Part shown: piece by piece, positions 32,993 to 41,915 of the stretch
Numbering within the stretch: the stretch's first letter is position 1
Layout: every line of letters begins with the position of its first letter
NCBI GenBank assembly: GCA_026708325.1
Contig: JAPOVC010000003.1
Span: forward strand, 62,001-126,000
Length of the DNA stretch: 64,000 nt
Reading direction: 5' to 3'
From: Anaerolineaceae bacterium
Lineage (GTDB): Bacteria; Chloroflexota; Anaerolineae; Aggregatilineales; Phototrophicaceae
Notes under the pieces: generated by a model
What the model was told of the DNA's origin: nothing
What the model saw: only the letters and a program-made list of their open reading frames with translations
Databases searched by the model: none
Made by a program: the position numbers and the translations under genes

Positions 32993-34240
32993 ATGCAGGT
33001 CAGGGAGCAAAGCAGTACGGTACCGGGAGAAGTGGATTTCGCGGCAATGCTGGAAGAATCGTTCGCGCGTGAGGAACCCGAGCGCGGCGATATCCTGCAG
33101 GGCACCATATTGGCAATTGACCATTTGGGCATGATCATAGACGTGGGTCTGGGACGTGACGGCGTGGTGGAACGTCGCGATCTGGACCGCATCGCCGGCG
33201 GGTTGAGCTGTCAGGTCGGCGAACCCTTGGACGTCATGGTCCTGCGCCCGGAAGATGAAAACGGCAATTTGCTGCTTTCTGCCTCGCAGGCCCGTCAGTC
33301 TGAAGACTGGCAACGGGCGGAGCAACTGAATGAAAACGACGAAATCTTCATGGGGCAGGTCAGCGAAGCCAACCGGGGCGGCCTGATCATTCCCTTTGGC
33401 AACCTGCGCGGATTCATTCCGGCCAGCCATACCGTCGGCCTGCCGCGCGGACTTGGTGAGGAAGAACGACGGGACCAGCTACGGGCGATGATCGGCAAGA
33501 CGATCCCCGTAAAGGTGCTGGAGGTGGACTGGAAGCGACGGCGACTGGTTTTCAGCCAGCGCGATGCGCGCCGCGAACAGCGCGAGTCGCTGAAGGAATC
33601 CCTGCTCGCCAGCCTGAACGAAGGCGAGGTGCACAAGGGCGTGGTGAGCGGTCTGCGCGATTTTGGCGCCTTTGTTGATCTTGGCGGCGCGGATGGCCTG
33701 ATTCACATTTCGGAACTGGCTTGGCATCGCGTCCGTCATCCTGGCGAAGTCTTGAAGGTCGGACAGGAAATCAAGGTCTTCATCCTGCGTCTGGACGAGA
33801 AGGGCCGGCGCATCGGGCTCAGTCTGAAACGTCTGCAGCAGAACCCCTGGGAGCGCATTACCGAGTTCTATCACGTGGGGCAGCTGGTGGAAGGCCAGGT
33901 ATCGCGCCTGGCGGATTTCGGCGCTTTCATTCGCATGGAGCCGGGCATCGAGGCCCTGCTGCATCTCAGCCAGATCGGCGACCCGCCACCGGAGCATCCC
34001 TCGCTGGTCGTTCATGAAGGACAGGACCTGTTGATGCGCGTGGTCAACATCGAGCCGGAAAGGCAGCGTCTGGGCCTGAGCCTCAAGGCCGTCCTGCCAG
34101 CCGAGCTGGAGCCCTGGCAGGAAAGGCGTCGCATTGCCGCCGAGGCCGAGGCAGCCCGCCTAGCCGCCGAGGCCGAAGCTCTGGAGGCAGAGGGTGAAGG
34201 CGTTGACGAGCAGGAAATTGTAGCGGAGATTCAAGCGTAA
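32993..34240 (+). CDS. Four-S1-domain RNA-binding protein (ribosomal protein bS1-like), copy 2
   Basis: A 415-residue paralogue of the gene just upstream, again with four S1 repeats. Repeat 3 is [29 protein letters not shown], almost the same as in copy 1; repeat 4 is VSRLADFGAFIRMEPGIEALLHLSQI. The C-terminus is a charged Ala/Glu-rich helix (residues 365-415). GGGGGAG lies 14 bases before the ATG. With its strong promoter and the following rpsU and infA, this copy is the better candidate for the true bS1; copy 1 may be specialised. Confidence 0.85.
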   Translation: MQVREQSSTVPGEVDFAAMLEESFAREEPERGDILQGTILAIDHLGMIIDVGLGRDGVVERRDLDRIAGGLSCQVGEPLDVMVLRPEDENGNLLLSASQARQSEDWQRAEQLNENDEIFMGQVSEANRGGLIIPFGNLRGFIPASHTVGLPRGLGEEERRDQLRAMIGKTIPVKVLEVDWKRRRLVFSQRDARREQRESLKESLLASLNEGEVHKGVVSGLRDFGAFVDLGGADGLIHISELAWHRVRHPGEVLKVGQEIKVFILRLDEKGRRIGLSLKRLQQNPWERITEFYHVGQLVEGQVSRLADFGAFIRMEPGIEALLHLSQIGDPPPEHPSLVVHEGQDLLMRVVNIEPERQRLGLSLKAVLPAELEPWQERRRIAAEAEAARLAAEAEALEAEGEGVDEQEIVAEIQA

Positions 34241-34281
34241 GGTTTGGTCAGTAATATCGCCGAAGGGAGGGCATCAGGTCT

Positions 34282-34482
34282 GTGGCAACAGTTCGACTGA
34301 AACCGGGTGAATCACAGGAATCGCTGTTGCGCCGCTTTCGCAAGCGCGTGACAAACGCCGGAATTTTGAGCACGGTGCGCCGCAAACGCTGGCACATTTC
34401 GCGCAGCGAATTGCGCCGCATCGAGAAGAAAAAGGCGATCCGCCGCGCGCGGCGACGCCAACGCAAACAGGTATTTCGTTAG
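34282..34482 (+). CDS. rpsU: 30S ribosomal protein bS21
   Basis: A 66-residue, very basic protein. VRLKPGESQESLLRRFRKRV, the middle RRKRWHISRSELRR and the Arg/Lys-rich tail match bS21, which sits near the anti-Shine-Dalgarno end of 16S rRNA. GTG start with GAAGGGAGGG upstream. It lies between a bS1-like gene and infA, all of which act in initiation. Confidence 0.92.
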   Translation: MATVRLKPGESQESLLRRFRKRVTNAGILSTVRRKRWHISRSELRRIEKKKAIRRARRRQRKQVFR

Positions 34483-34550
34483 GGTAGACCTTCGAATGCC
34501 CGCTGTCATGCGGGCGCCGGCGCCAGAAGACGACAGCCCCCGGGAGGGGT

Positions 34551-34811
34551 ATGGCAAAGAAGACCCAGAGCAACAAGCAGGAAGACAAGATTGAGGTGGA
34601 GGGCACCGTCGTTGAGGCCCTGCCCAACACCCAGTTTATGGTGGAACTGGATAATGGACATCGCATTCTGTCCTACCTCTCGGGCCGGATGCGACGGAAC
34701 TATATCCGCATTTTGTTAAGCGACCGCGTCCGGGTGGAGATGAGCATGTACGATCCCACCCGCGGTCGCATCACCTATCGCTTCCGCGACAACCGACGCA
34801 ATACTGGCTGA
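34551..34811 (+). CDS. infA: Translation initiation factor IF-1
   Basis: An 86-residue OB-fold protein. [36 protein letters not shown] and [13 protein letters not shown] align with IF-1, which occupies the 30S A site during initiation. It has a short Lys/Gln-rich N-terminal extension. GGGAGGGG precedes the ATG. It converges on ubiE with a 21-base gap. Confidence 0.95.
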   Translation: MAKKTQSNKQEDKIEVEGTVVEALPNTQFMVELDNGHRILSYLSGRMRRNYIRILLSDRVRVEMSMYDPTRGRITYRFRDNRRNTG

Positions 34812-34832
34812 ACGCGGCCGCCTGGCGGGGAG

Positions 34833-35540
34833 TCAGCGAGGGGGTTTGACCCCCTCGTGTACCGCCATGGTGCCAAACATGAAGCGGTGCCAGGTCACCG
34901 CGGTCAGGCCCGCGGCCTGCATGATCGCGGCGAGTTCCTGCGCCGTGTGAAAGGCTTGGGTCGTGCGCGGCAGATAGCGGTAGGCGCTCGCCCCTGCGGG
35001 TCCGGCTATCAGGCGTCCCAACAGCGGAATGACCAGGCGCAGGTGCAACTCGATGAAGGGCCGCAGTAGCGACGGCGCTGGCGGCGAACTTTCAAGAATG
35101 ACCAGGCGGCCGCCGGGGCGCAGCACGCGCATTTGTTCCTGCAGCGTACCCGGGATGTCAAGGACGTTGCGCACAAGATAGCCGGATGTGACGGCATCGA
35201 AGCAATCGTCCGCGAAGGGCAGGCGCATGGCGTCAGCTGCCACCCAGTGCATGGGCGCCGCGTCTGACATTTGTCTGCCCGCCTGCATCATGCCGGTCGA
35301 AAAGTCGGCGCCGGTGACCCGCAGGTCCGGCCGGGCGCGCAGGGCTTCCCTGGCGATGTCGCCGGTCCCGGTGGCCAGGTCCAGCAGACGTCCCTTGCGG
35401 GGCAGGGCGGCCCGGTCGACTACGTGGCGCCGCCAGCGTCGGTCCTGGCCGGCTGTCATCAGGGTGTTCAGCAGGCGATAGTGACGGGCGATGCGGTCAA
35501 ACATCCCCTGCACACGGGCAGCGCGTTCGTCACCGATCAT
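34833..35540 (-). CDS. ubiE: Demethylmenaquinone/ubiquinone C-methyltransferase
   Basis: A 235-residue class I SAM methyltransferase of the UbiE/MenG family, which methylates the quinone ring. It begins VQGMFDRIARHYRLLN; motif I is LLDLATGTGDIA, followed by GADFSTGMM, VAADAMRLPFADD, SGYLVRNVLDI and LRPGGRLVILE. As the window encodes complex I, menaquinone maturation is the likely role. It follows prmA by 12 bases and ends the heat-shock operon. Confidence 0.9.
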   Translation of the reverse strand: MIGDERAARVQGMFDRIARHYRLLNTLMTAGQDRRWRRHVVDRAALPRKGRLLDLATGTGDIAREALRARPDLRVTGADFSTGMMQAGRQMSDAAPMHWVAADAMRLPFADDCFDAVTSGYLVRNVLDIPGTLQEQMRVLRPGGRLVILESSPPAPSLLRPFIELHLRLVIPLLGRLIAGPAGASAYRYLPRTTQAFHTAQELAAIMQAAGLTAVTWHRFMFGTMAVHEGVKPPR

Positions 35541-35552
35541 GGCCCCGCCCCT

Positions 35553-36470
35553 TCAGGCGGCAGACGCGCGGCAGGTAACCAGCGCCACCCAGTCGCCCTG
35601 GCGCAGTGTCGCGACAGGCATCATGCCCGCGCGACGCAGGGCCGCTGAAACGTCATCGGCCTGGTCCTGAATGATGCCGCTGAAGATCCCGCAGCCGCCG
35701 GGACGCAGGACCTCACCAAGTCCCTCCTCGCAAAAGGCCGTGATGACGCGCGCCAGGATGTTGACCGCGATCAGGTCAAAGCGTTTGTCCCGCGTCAGCA
35801 ATTCCCCCAGACTGCCTTCCTCAACGTGTACCCCGGAAACGCCGGGATTGAATTCCAGATTCTGTCGCGCCGCGCTCACAGCCACCGCATCGTTGTCCAG
35901 CGCCAGCACGCTGCCGGCGCCGAGGCGCGCGGCGGCGATCGCCAGAATGCCCGAGCCGCAACCGAGATCAAGCACCTCACTGCCCGGCTTCAGGTGGTCT
36001 TCCAGGGCCCGCAGGCAAAGTTGTGTGCTGGGGTGCGTGCCCGTGCCGAAGGCCATGCCGGGGTCCAGCACGATTTCCAGTTCGTGGTCCCCGACCTCGC
36101 TCTCCGACCAGGCCGGCCGCACCAGCAGCCTGCGCCCAATGCGCAGGGGACGGTAATGGACTTTCCAGGCGTGGGCCCAGTCCTCGTCCTCGACGACGCG
36201 CCAGGTCGGCCGCGGCAGGGGCAGCATCATGCTCATGTGACCCAGGGCGGCCTCGACGTCCCGGCGTCGCGCCGGGGAATCGTCGCCATCCGGGAACCAG
36301 GCGCGCAGGGTCAGGCTGTCGGGAGCTTCGGCCGCGCCTTCGTCCCAGGCATCCGGCGGAATGCCGTTTTGTTCAATGACCACGCCCTGATGTCCGTAAC
36401 GCCCCAGCAGGCCGGCGACCGCCTCGGCGGCCTCCCCGGCCACAGAGAGCGACAGTTCGAGCCAGCGCAC
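35553..36470 (-). CDS. prmA: Ribosomal protein L11 methyltransferase
   Basis: A 305-residue PrmA. An N-terminal substrate-recognition domain (MRWLELSLSVAGEAAEAV onward) is followed by the SAM domain with PGMAFGTGTHPSTQLCL, VLDLGCGSGILAIAAARLGA and IAVNILARVI, all diagnostic. PrmA trimethylates uL11. It is two bases downstream of the dnaJ stop, a linkage common in Firmicutes and Chloroflexota. Confidence 0.93.
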   Translation of the reverse strand: MRWLELSLSVAGEAAEAVAGLLGRYGHQGVVIEQNGIPPDAWDEGAAEAPDSLTLRAWFPDGDDSPARRRDVEAALGHMSMMLPLPRPTWRVVEDEDWAHAWKVHYRPLRIGRRLLVRPAWSESEVGDHELEIVLDPGMAFGTGTHPSTQLCLRALEDHLKPGSEVLDLGCGSGILAIAAARLGAGSVLALDNDAVAVSAARQNLEFNPGVSGVHVEEGSLGELLTRDKRFDLIAVNILARVITAFCEEGLGEVLRPGGCGIFSGIIQDQADDVSAALRRAGMMPVATLRQGDWVALVTCRASAA

Positions 36471-36472
36471 GG

Positions 36473-37633
36473 CTAGCCCTGATCGCCGGAGAAGAAGTCC
36501 GCCACGCGGTCGAAGAAGCCGCGGCCGTGTTCCTGGGGAGTGATGTCGCTGCCGAGGGTGTGTCCAAGTTTTTCGAAGAGCTGGCGTTGTTCGTCGTTGA
36601 GCCGGTCGGGAATGGCGACCTGCACGTAGACCAGCTGGTCGCCGCGCCCGCTGCTGCTGCCATCGCTGCGCAGGCGCGGCACGCCCTTGCCACGCAGGCG
36701 GAAGGACTTGCCCGTTTGCGTGCCGGCCGGGATGGTCAGCTCGACGTCGCCATCCACGGTGGGCACTCGCACCGCGTCACCGAGGGCGGCCTGGGCCACG
36801 TTGATGTCGATATCCAGAATGATGTCATCCTTGTTGCGCTTGAACCAGGGATGGGCTTCCACGCGAATGGCCACGAAAAGGTTTCCGGCGGGCGCGCCGG
36901 GTTCGCCGGCGTCGCCTTCCCCGTGAACCTGGACCTGCAGGCCCTCCCGCACGCCGGCGGGAATATCCACGTTGATGACGTCCCGGCGCTGCAGGCGTCC
37001 CGCCCCGCGACAGGCGTTGCAGGGCGAACTGATGACCTCACCCCGGCCCCGGCAACGGCTGCAGACCGTTTCGGTCACCATCGAGCCGAGGAAGGTCTGC
37101 TGTACCCTGCGTTGCTTGCCCTCGCCGCGACAGTCCGGACAACGGACGGGTTGCGAGCCGGGCTCGGCGCCGCTGCCGCTGCAGGACTCACAGGCCCGCA
37201 GGCGATCGACTTCCACGTCCACGCTGGTGCCGAAAATCGATTCTTCAAAGCTGACGGCGGCCATGACCTTGCGGTCTGCGCCCGGCCGCGGTCCCCGGCG
37301 GCTCGCGCTGCGCGCGCCACCAAAGCCGGTGAAGAATTCCTCAAAAATCTCGTCAAAGCCGGCGAATCCCTGGCCGCCAAAGCCGGAGAAGCCGGGACCG
37401 CCAGCGCCATTGTTTTGCACGCCGGCGTGCCCGAAGCGATCGTAACGGGCGCGGGTTTGTTCGTCAGAAAGAATCTCGTAGGCCGAGTTGATTTCCTTAA
37501 AGCGTTCTTCGGCGTTTGCGTGCGAACTGACGTCCGGATGGTATTCGCGGGCCAGACGGCGGAAGGCGTTCTTGATTTCGCTCTGGTTCGCATTTCGGCT
37601 GACGCCGAGGACTTCGTAGCAATCGCGGGGCAT
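36473..37633 (-). CDS. dnaJ: Chaperone DnaJ (Hsp40)
   Basis: A 386-residue type I DnaJ. J domain with YHPDVSSHA (HPD triad), Gly/Phe-rich region (about 75-105), four zinc-knuckle repeats CESCSGSG, CPDCRGEG, CSRCRGRG and CNACRGAG (about 150-215), then the substrate-binding C-terminal domains. It stimulates the DnaK ATPase. It is 60 bases after dnaK in the same operon. Confidence 0.96.
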   Translation of the reverse strand: MPRDCYEVLGVSRNANQSEIKNAFRRLAREYHPDVSSHANAEERFKEINSAYEILSDEQTRARYDRFGHAGVQNNGAGGPGFSGFGGQGFAGFDEIFEEFFTGFGGARSASRRGPRPGADRKVMAAVSFEESIFGTSVDVEVDRLRACESCSGSGAEPGSQPVRCPDCRGEGKQRRVQQTFLGSMVTETVCSRCRGRGEVISSPCNACRGAGRLQRRDVINVDIPAGVREGLQVQVHGEGDAGEPGAPAGNLFVAIRVEAHPWFKRNKDDIILDIDINVAQAALGDAVRVPTVDGDVELTIPAGTQTGKSFRLRGKGVPRLRSDGSSSGRGDQLVYVQVAIPDRLNDEQRQLFEKLGHTLGSDITPQEHGRGFFDRVADFFSGDQG

Positions 37634-37693
37634 GATTTACCCTGTAGCGTGACCCCGGGACCGGCCGGTTGGACCAGCCCCGGAGCGGCGATA

Positions 37694-39586
37694 TCAGGCT
37701 TCCGTAAACTCGGCGTCAACCACGTCTTCGTCGTCGCGGTTCGGGTCTTTGGCGGAAGCGGGCTCGGGCTCCGTGGCGCCCTGTTGCTGTTCCATCTGCG
37801 CGCCAAGGGCCTGGATGAACTGCGCGAGGTCGTCATTGACGGCGCGCAGGTTGTCGTTGTCGTCGCCTTCCATGGCCTGCCGCAGGGCGTCCATCTTCTC
37901 GCGCGCCTGCGCCTTCGTATCGTCGGGCAGTTGCTCGTCGAAATCTTCCAGCAGTTTCTCCGCGGTGAAGAGGGTGTTGTCGGCCGTGTTGCGCAATTCG
38001 GCGTTTTCCTTGCGGCGGGCGTCCTCGTCGGCATGCTGGCGGGCTTCCTCGACCATGCGCTCGATTTCATCCTCGTTCAGGCCGCTGCCGGCGGTGATGG
38101 TGATCTGCTGCTCGCGGCCGCTGGCCTTGTCCTCGGCCGAGACTTCAAGGATGCCGTTGGCGTCGATGTTGAAGGTCACTTCAATCTGCGGCATGCCGCG
38201 CGGCGCCGGCGGGATGCCATCCAGGATGAACTTGCCCAGCGACTTGTTGTCGACCGCCATCGGTCGCTCGCCCTGAACGATGTGAATTTCAACCTGGGTC
38301 TGGTTGTTGGCGGCGGTGGAGTAGACCTGACTCTTCTTGGTCGGGATGGTCGTGTTGCGCTCGATCATGTTGGTGGCCACGCCGCCCAGGGTCTCGACGC
38401 TCAGGGTCAGGGGCGTGACGTCCAGCAGCAGGATGTCCTTGACGTCGCCGCCCAGCACACCGGCCTGGATGGCCGCGCCCATGGCGACAACCTCATCAGG
38501 ATTGACGCCGCGGCCGGGGTCCTTGCCGAAGAACCCGCGCACCGCTTCCTGCACGGCCGGCATGCGGGTCATGCCGCCCACGAGAATGACAGCGTCAATG
38601 TCCTGCACACCCAGGCCGGCGTCCTTCAGGGCTTGCTGGCAGGGCGCGATTGAGCGCTGGATCAGGCCGTGCACCAGTTCTTCCAGGCGCGAGCGGGAGA
38701 GATCGAGGTTCAGGTGCCGTGGGCCACTGGCGTCGGCGGTGATGAAGGGCAGATTGATGTCGGTATTGACGGCGCTGGAAAGCTCGATCTTGGCCTTTTC
38801 GGCCGCCTCCTTGAGGCGCTGCAGGGCCTGACGGTCCTTGCGCAGGTTAATGCCGTTCTCGCGCTCAAATTCACCGGAAATCCAGTCGATGATGGCCTCG
38901 TCAAAATCGTCGCCGCCGAGATAGGTGTCGCCATTGGTACTCTTGACCTCAAAGACGCCGTCGGCAACCTCGAGGATCGAGATATCGAAAGTGCCGCCGC
39001 CGAGGTCGTAAACGGCGATCGTCTCGTTCTTGCCGGTGTCGATGCCATAGGCCAGACTGGAGGCCGTAGGTTCGTTGATGATCCGCAGCACCTCAAGGCC
39101 GGCAATGCGACCGGCGTCCTTGGTGGCGTTGCGCTGGCTGTCGTTGAAGTAGGCCGGCACGGTGATGACCGCCTGGTCGACGCTGCCGCCCAGCCAGGCT
39201 TCCGCATCGGCCTTGAGCTTCTGCAGCACCATCGCGGAGATTTCCGGCGGGCTGTACTCGCGCCCGCCCATGTGCACGCGCACGTCTCCGTTGGCCGCGG
39301 CGCTGACCTTGTAGGGCACGCGCCTGATGGCGTCCTGCACCTCGCGGTCGCTGAACTTGCGTCCCATAAAGCGCTTGACCGAGAAAACCGTGTTGTCGGG
39401 GTTAATGACGGCCTGGTTGCGCGCCACCTTGCCGACGAGGCGTTCGTCGGTCCTGGGGTTTACGGCCACGACCGAAGGCACCAGTTCGCCGCCTTCCGCC
39501 GAGGGGATCACGGTGGCCTTGCCACCCTCCATCACGGCCACGACCGAGTTGGTCGTGCCGAGATCAATGCCAATAATGCGTCCCAT
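37694..39586 (-). CDS. dnaK: Chaperone DnaK (Hsp70)
   Basis: A 630-residue Hsp70. Signatures: [18 protein letters not shown] at the N-terminus, [16 protein letters not shown] and [17 protein letters not shown] in the ATPase domain, the linker [15 protein letters not shown], and the C-terminal tail [10 protein letters not shown]. Normal family length. It follows grpE by 22 bases. Confidence 0.97.
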   Translation of the reverse strand: MGRIIGIDLGTTNSVVAVMEGGKATVIPSAEGGELVPSVVAVNPRTDERLVGKVARNQAVINPDNTVFSVKRFMGRKFSDREVQDAIRRVPYKVSAAANGDVRVHMGGREYSPPEISAMVLQKLKADAEAWLGGSVDQAVITVPAYFNDSQRNATKDAGRIAGLEVLRIINEPTASSLAYGIDTGKNETIAVYDLGGGTFDISILEVADGVFEVKSTNGDTYLGGDDFDEAIIDWISGEFERENGINLRKDRQALQRLKEAAEKAKIELSSAVNTDINLPFITADASGPRHLNLDLSRSRLEELVHGLIQRSIAPCQQALKDAGLGVQDIDAVILVGGMTRMPAVQEAVRGFFGKDPGRGVNPDEVVAMGAAIQAGVLGGDVKDILLLDVTPLTLSVETLGGVATNMIERNTTIPTKKSQVYSTAANNQTQVEIHIVQGERPMAVDNKSLGKFILDGIPPAPRGMPQIEVTFNIDANGILEVSAEDKASGREQQITITAGSGLNEDEIERMVEEARQHADEDARRKENAELRNTADNTLFTAEKLLEDFDEQLPDDTKAQAREKMDALRQAMEGDDNDNLRAVNDDLAQFIQALGAQMEQQQGATEPEPASAKDPNRDDEDVVDAEFTEA

Positions 39587-39608
39587 AGGTCCTCCCTGAT
39601 TTCAGTCG

Positions 39609-40187
39609 TCAGCCCGCGACCCGCACCAGCGCCGGGCGCAACACCCGGTCGCCGCAGATGTAACCCTTCTGCAGGGTCGCGCTGACGAGTCCGCTTTCCA
39701 TGTCCGTGTCGCTGTCGTGGCCCAGTGCCTCATGCAGATTGGGGTCGAAGGGTTCGCCAAGCGGATCGAGCGGCTGAACGCCGGCGTCCGCCAGCGCTTT
39801 CAGCAACTTGCGCCGGATGGCTTCCATGCCCTCCAGCCAGACCTGCAATTCCTCGTTGCCGTCCTCGACGGCCGGCAGGTTTTCCGTGGCGCGCTCGAAG
39901 TCATCGAGCACCGGCAGCAGGGCCCGCAGCGTGTCGACTTTCGCGTTGAAGCGCGAAGTCAGCAGGTCACGTTCGAAGCGCTTGCGCGCGTTGCTGAAGT
40001 CGGCGCGTTCGCGTTGCCAGCCAAGGGTACTCGCGTCGGCGCGCTTGCGTTCGTCCTCCAGCTCGGCCCGTAACGCCGCCAGGGGGTCACCCGCATCAGC
40101 GGCCGGATCCTGGTCACTGGCGCCATGCCCTGCGTCGCCAGCTTCAGGCTGCGGTGCGTCGTCCTCGCGCAGTTGCTCCTGGCTCAC
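39609..40187 (-). CDS. grpE: Nucleotide exchange factor GrpE
   Basis: A 192-residue GrpE. An acidic, disordered N-terminus (about 1-45) precedes a coiled coil and the C-terminal beta domain with GVQPLDPLGEPFDPNLHEAL and TLQKGYICGDRVLRPALVRV. GTG start with GAGG upstream. It drives ADP release from DnaK. It follows hrcA by 117 bases; a TATATT on the minus strand in that gap could add a second promoter. Confidence 0.94.
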   Translation of the reverse strand: MSQEQLREDDAPQPEAGDAGHGASDQDPAADAGDPLAALRAELEDERKRADASTLGWQRERADFSNARKRFERDLLTSRFNAKVDTLRALLPVLDDFERATENLPAVEDGNEELQVWLEGMEAIRRKLLKALADAGVQPLDPLGEPFDPNLHEALGHDSDTDMESGLVSATLQKGYICGDRVLRPALVRVAG

Positions 40188-40304
40188 AATGCTGCCTCAC
40201 TGCTCCTCGCCAACCCGGACAATATACTGAAAAGTTTGGCCGGCCGGTCATAGAATCGCGTAAAAAAATGAAAGGTTTTTCGCAAGAAGTGTCGTCCAGG
40301 TGCG

Positions 40305-41366
40305 CTACGCCACGTCCTCCGCTGCCTCGTCCCCTTCCTCAAGCAACCTGGCCAGCACATCCGTCATGACGTTGGAGACATGCCGCACCGCGCTGACGGC
40401 GCGGCCGTAATTGATGTGGGTGGGCCCGACCACGCCCAACGCGCCGCTGACCTGGCCCGGAATACCGTAGCGGCTGAGCACCATGGAGAGATGATTCAGT
40501 TCTTCCCAGCGGCCATCCCCGGCGATGAACACCTGCACGTCATTGCGGGCCAGCACCTCCGAGAGCAGCAGATTGAGGACCGCGCGCTCCTCGAATACGC
40601 GCACGGCCTGTTCGGCGCCTTCGCTGTCCTGAAAAGTGCTGAGGACTCCACTGAGCCCGTCGCGATAGATGAAGCGCACCTGATTGGTGTCGGAACGCTC
40701 CATCACGTCCGCCGCCAGTTCGGCAATTTCCCGCTCGAACAGGCCCAGTTGCGCGCTTTTCATGCGCACTTCGTTGGCCCCCTGGTCAAGGCAGACGGCG
40801 TTCAGACGTCGCGCCGCCTCCGCCAGCGCGGTCTGGCCGGGGGATTCGACGAGGGTCAGCATCTGTTGGTGTACGTTGCCACTGTGCAACACCAGCACCA
40901 TCAGCACCAGGCGGCCCTGAATTGAAATCAGTTCAAGGTGCTTGAAGCGACTGGCTTCGGAGATTGGCGCCGTCACCAACGCGGCGGAACGGGCGGTACG
41001 CGCCAGCAGGGTCGCGGCCAGGCGCATCCACTGTTCCGTCGCCGCCGGTGGCGTACGCATGCTTTCGGTGATGCGGCTTTCCTCGACCGCGGTGAGCGAG
41101 CCGCGCGTCATCAACCGACTGACGAAATAGCGATAGCCGTCCTCGGTGGGGACTCGACCGGCGGAGGTATGCGGGGCCCGGATGAGGCCCTTTTCCTCCA
41201 GCAGCGCCATTTCGTTGCGGATGGTGGCGGAACTGACCCCCAGCTCGCAGGCGTCCTGCAGGTAGCGGGAGCTGACCGGCTCCGGATTGGCGGTATAGCT
41301 TTCGATGATCAGGGCGAGGATTTCTTCCTGACGGCGCGTAAGGGGATGCAGTGTCGTGTCGTCCAT
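40305..41366 (-). CDS. hrcA: Heat-inducible transcription repressor HrcA
   Basis: A 353-residue HrcA, the repressor that binds CIRCE elements and is itself stabilised by GroEL. The N-terminal winged helix has LTRRQEEILALIIESY, VSSRYLQD and GVSSATIRNEMALLEEKGLI; HTSAGRVPTEDGYRYFV is the diagnostic linker. It is the first gene of the operon. I could not find a CIRCE inverted repeat (TTAGCACTC-N9-GAGTGCTAA) upstream of hrcA or between hrcA and grpE. Confidence 0.93.
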   Translation of the reverse strand: MDDTTLHPLTRRQEEILALIIESYTANPEPVSSRYLQDACELGVSSATIRNEMALLEEKGLIRAPHTSAGRVPTEDGYRYFVSRLMTRGSLTAVEESRITESMRTPPAATEQWMRLAATLLARTARSAALVTAPISEASRFKHLELISIQGRLVLMVLVLHSGNVHQQMLTLVESPGQTALAEAARRLNAVCLDQGANEVRMKSAQLGLFEREIAELAADVMERSDTNQVRFIYRDGLSGVLSTFQDSEGAEQAVRVFEERAVLNLLLSEVLARNDVQVFIAGDGRWEELNHLSMVLSRYGIPGQVSGALGVVGPTHINYGRAVSAVRHVSNVMTDVLARLLEEGDEAAEDVA

Positions 41367-41403
41367 ATTGGCAGATGCAGCAGCAAATTCGACCCGGGAA
41401 CGC

Positions 41404-41433
41404 TTGTCAGGGAGGGTGAAGGCATGCTACCAT
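41404..41433 (+). promoter_or_regulatory. Promoter for trxA
   Basis: TTGTCA (41404-41409), 18 bases, TACCAT (41428-41433), 43 bases before the ATG at 41477. It lies in the divergent gap with hrcA. Confidence 0.45.
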
Positions 41434-41476
41434 TCAGGTATGGAACTGTAAAGTCAGCCACAGGAAGGACACAGTG

Positions 41477-41812
41477 ATGGGCAGCAAAACATTCGAGGCC
41501 ACCACCGACAACTTCGCCAGTGAAGTGCTGGGCGCGGATACGCCGGTGCTTGTCGATTTCTGGGCGGAGTGGTGCGGCCCCTGCAAGATGATTGCGCCCA
41601 TCGTGGACCAGCTGGCCGACGACTATGAGGGCCGACTCAAGGTGGGCAAGCTGGACGCCGACGCCAACCCTGACGTCGTGATCCAGTACGGCGTCATGGG
41701 CATTCCGACCCTGATCCTCTTCAACAAGGGCGAAGTGGTCAACCGGGTGACCGGTTTCAAACCGCGCGAACGTCTCATCGACGAGCTGGGTCTGGCCGGG
41801 CAGATCGCCTGA
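41477..41812 (+). CDS. trxA: Thioredoxin
   Basis: A 111-residue thioredoxin with the redox motif WCGPC (Cys33, Cys36), the buried Asp in VDFWAEW, the cis-proline in MGIPTLILF and the conserved VNRVTGF end. It is a cytoplasmic disulfide reductase. I chose ATG 41477 over a GTG three bases earlier, with AGGAAGGAC upstream. A strong terminator follows. Confidence 0.95.
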   Translation: MGSKTFEATTDNFASEVLGADTPVLVDFWAEWCGPCKMIAPIVDQLADDYEGRLKVGKLDADANPDVVIQYGVMGIPTLILFNKGEVVNRVTGFKPRERLIDELGLAGQIA

Positions 41813-41836
41813 TTTCGGATGCGCAGAGAAGCGAAA

Positions 41837-41866
41837 GCCCGCTGGCAGCAGCGGGCCTTTTCGTTT
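41837..41866 (+). terminator. Rho-independent terminator of trxA
   Basis: GCCCGCTG (41837-41844), loop GCAG, CAGCGGGC (41849-41856), then CTTTTCGTTT. This is the clearest terminator in the window. Confidence 0.85.
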
Positions 41867-41915
41867 ACCGGCAAGCGCCTGACAGACCGCTTTGGCGAGG
41901 AGGACACCTGAAGCA

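Noticed and set aside
34499..34516. GCCCGC/GCGGGC hairpin between rpsU and infA as a terminator
   Set aside because: No T tract follows and infA has no separate promoter that I can see, so read-through is more likely.
34837..34857. Perfect CGAGGGGG/CCCCCTCG hairpin as a terminator between infA and ubiE
   Set aside because: It lies in the ubiE coding end and has no T tract in either direction.
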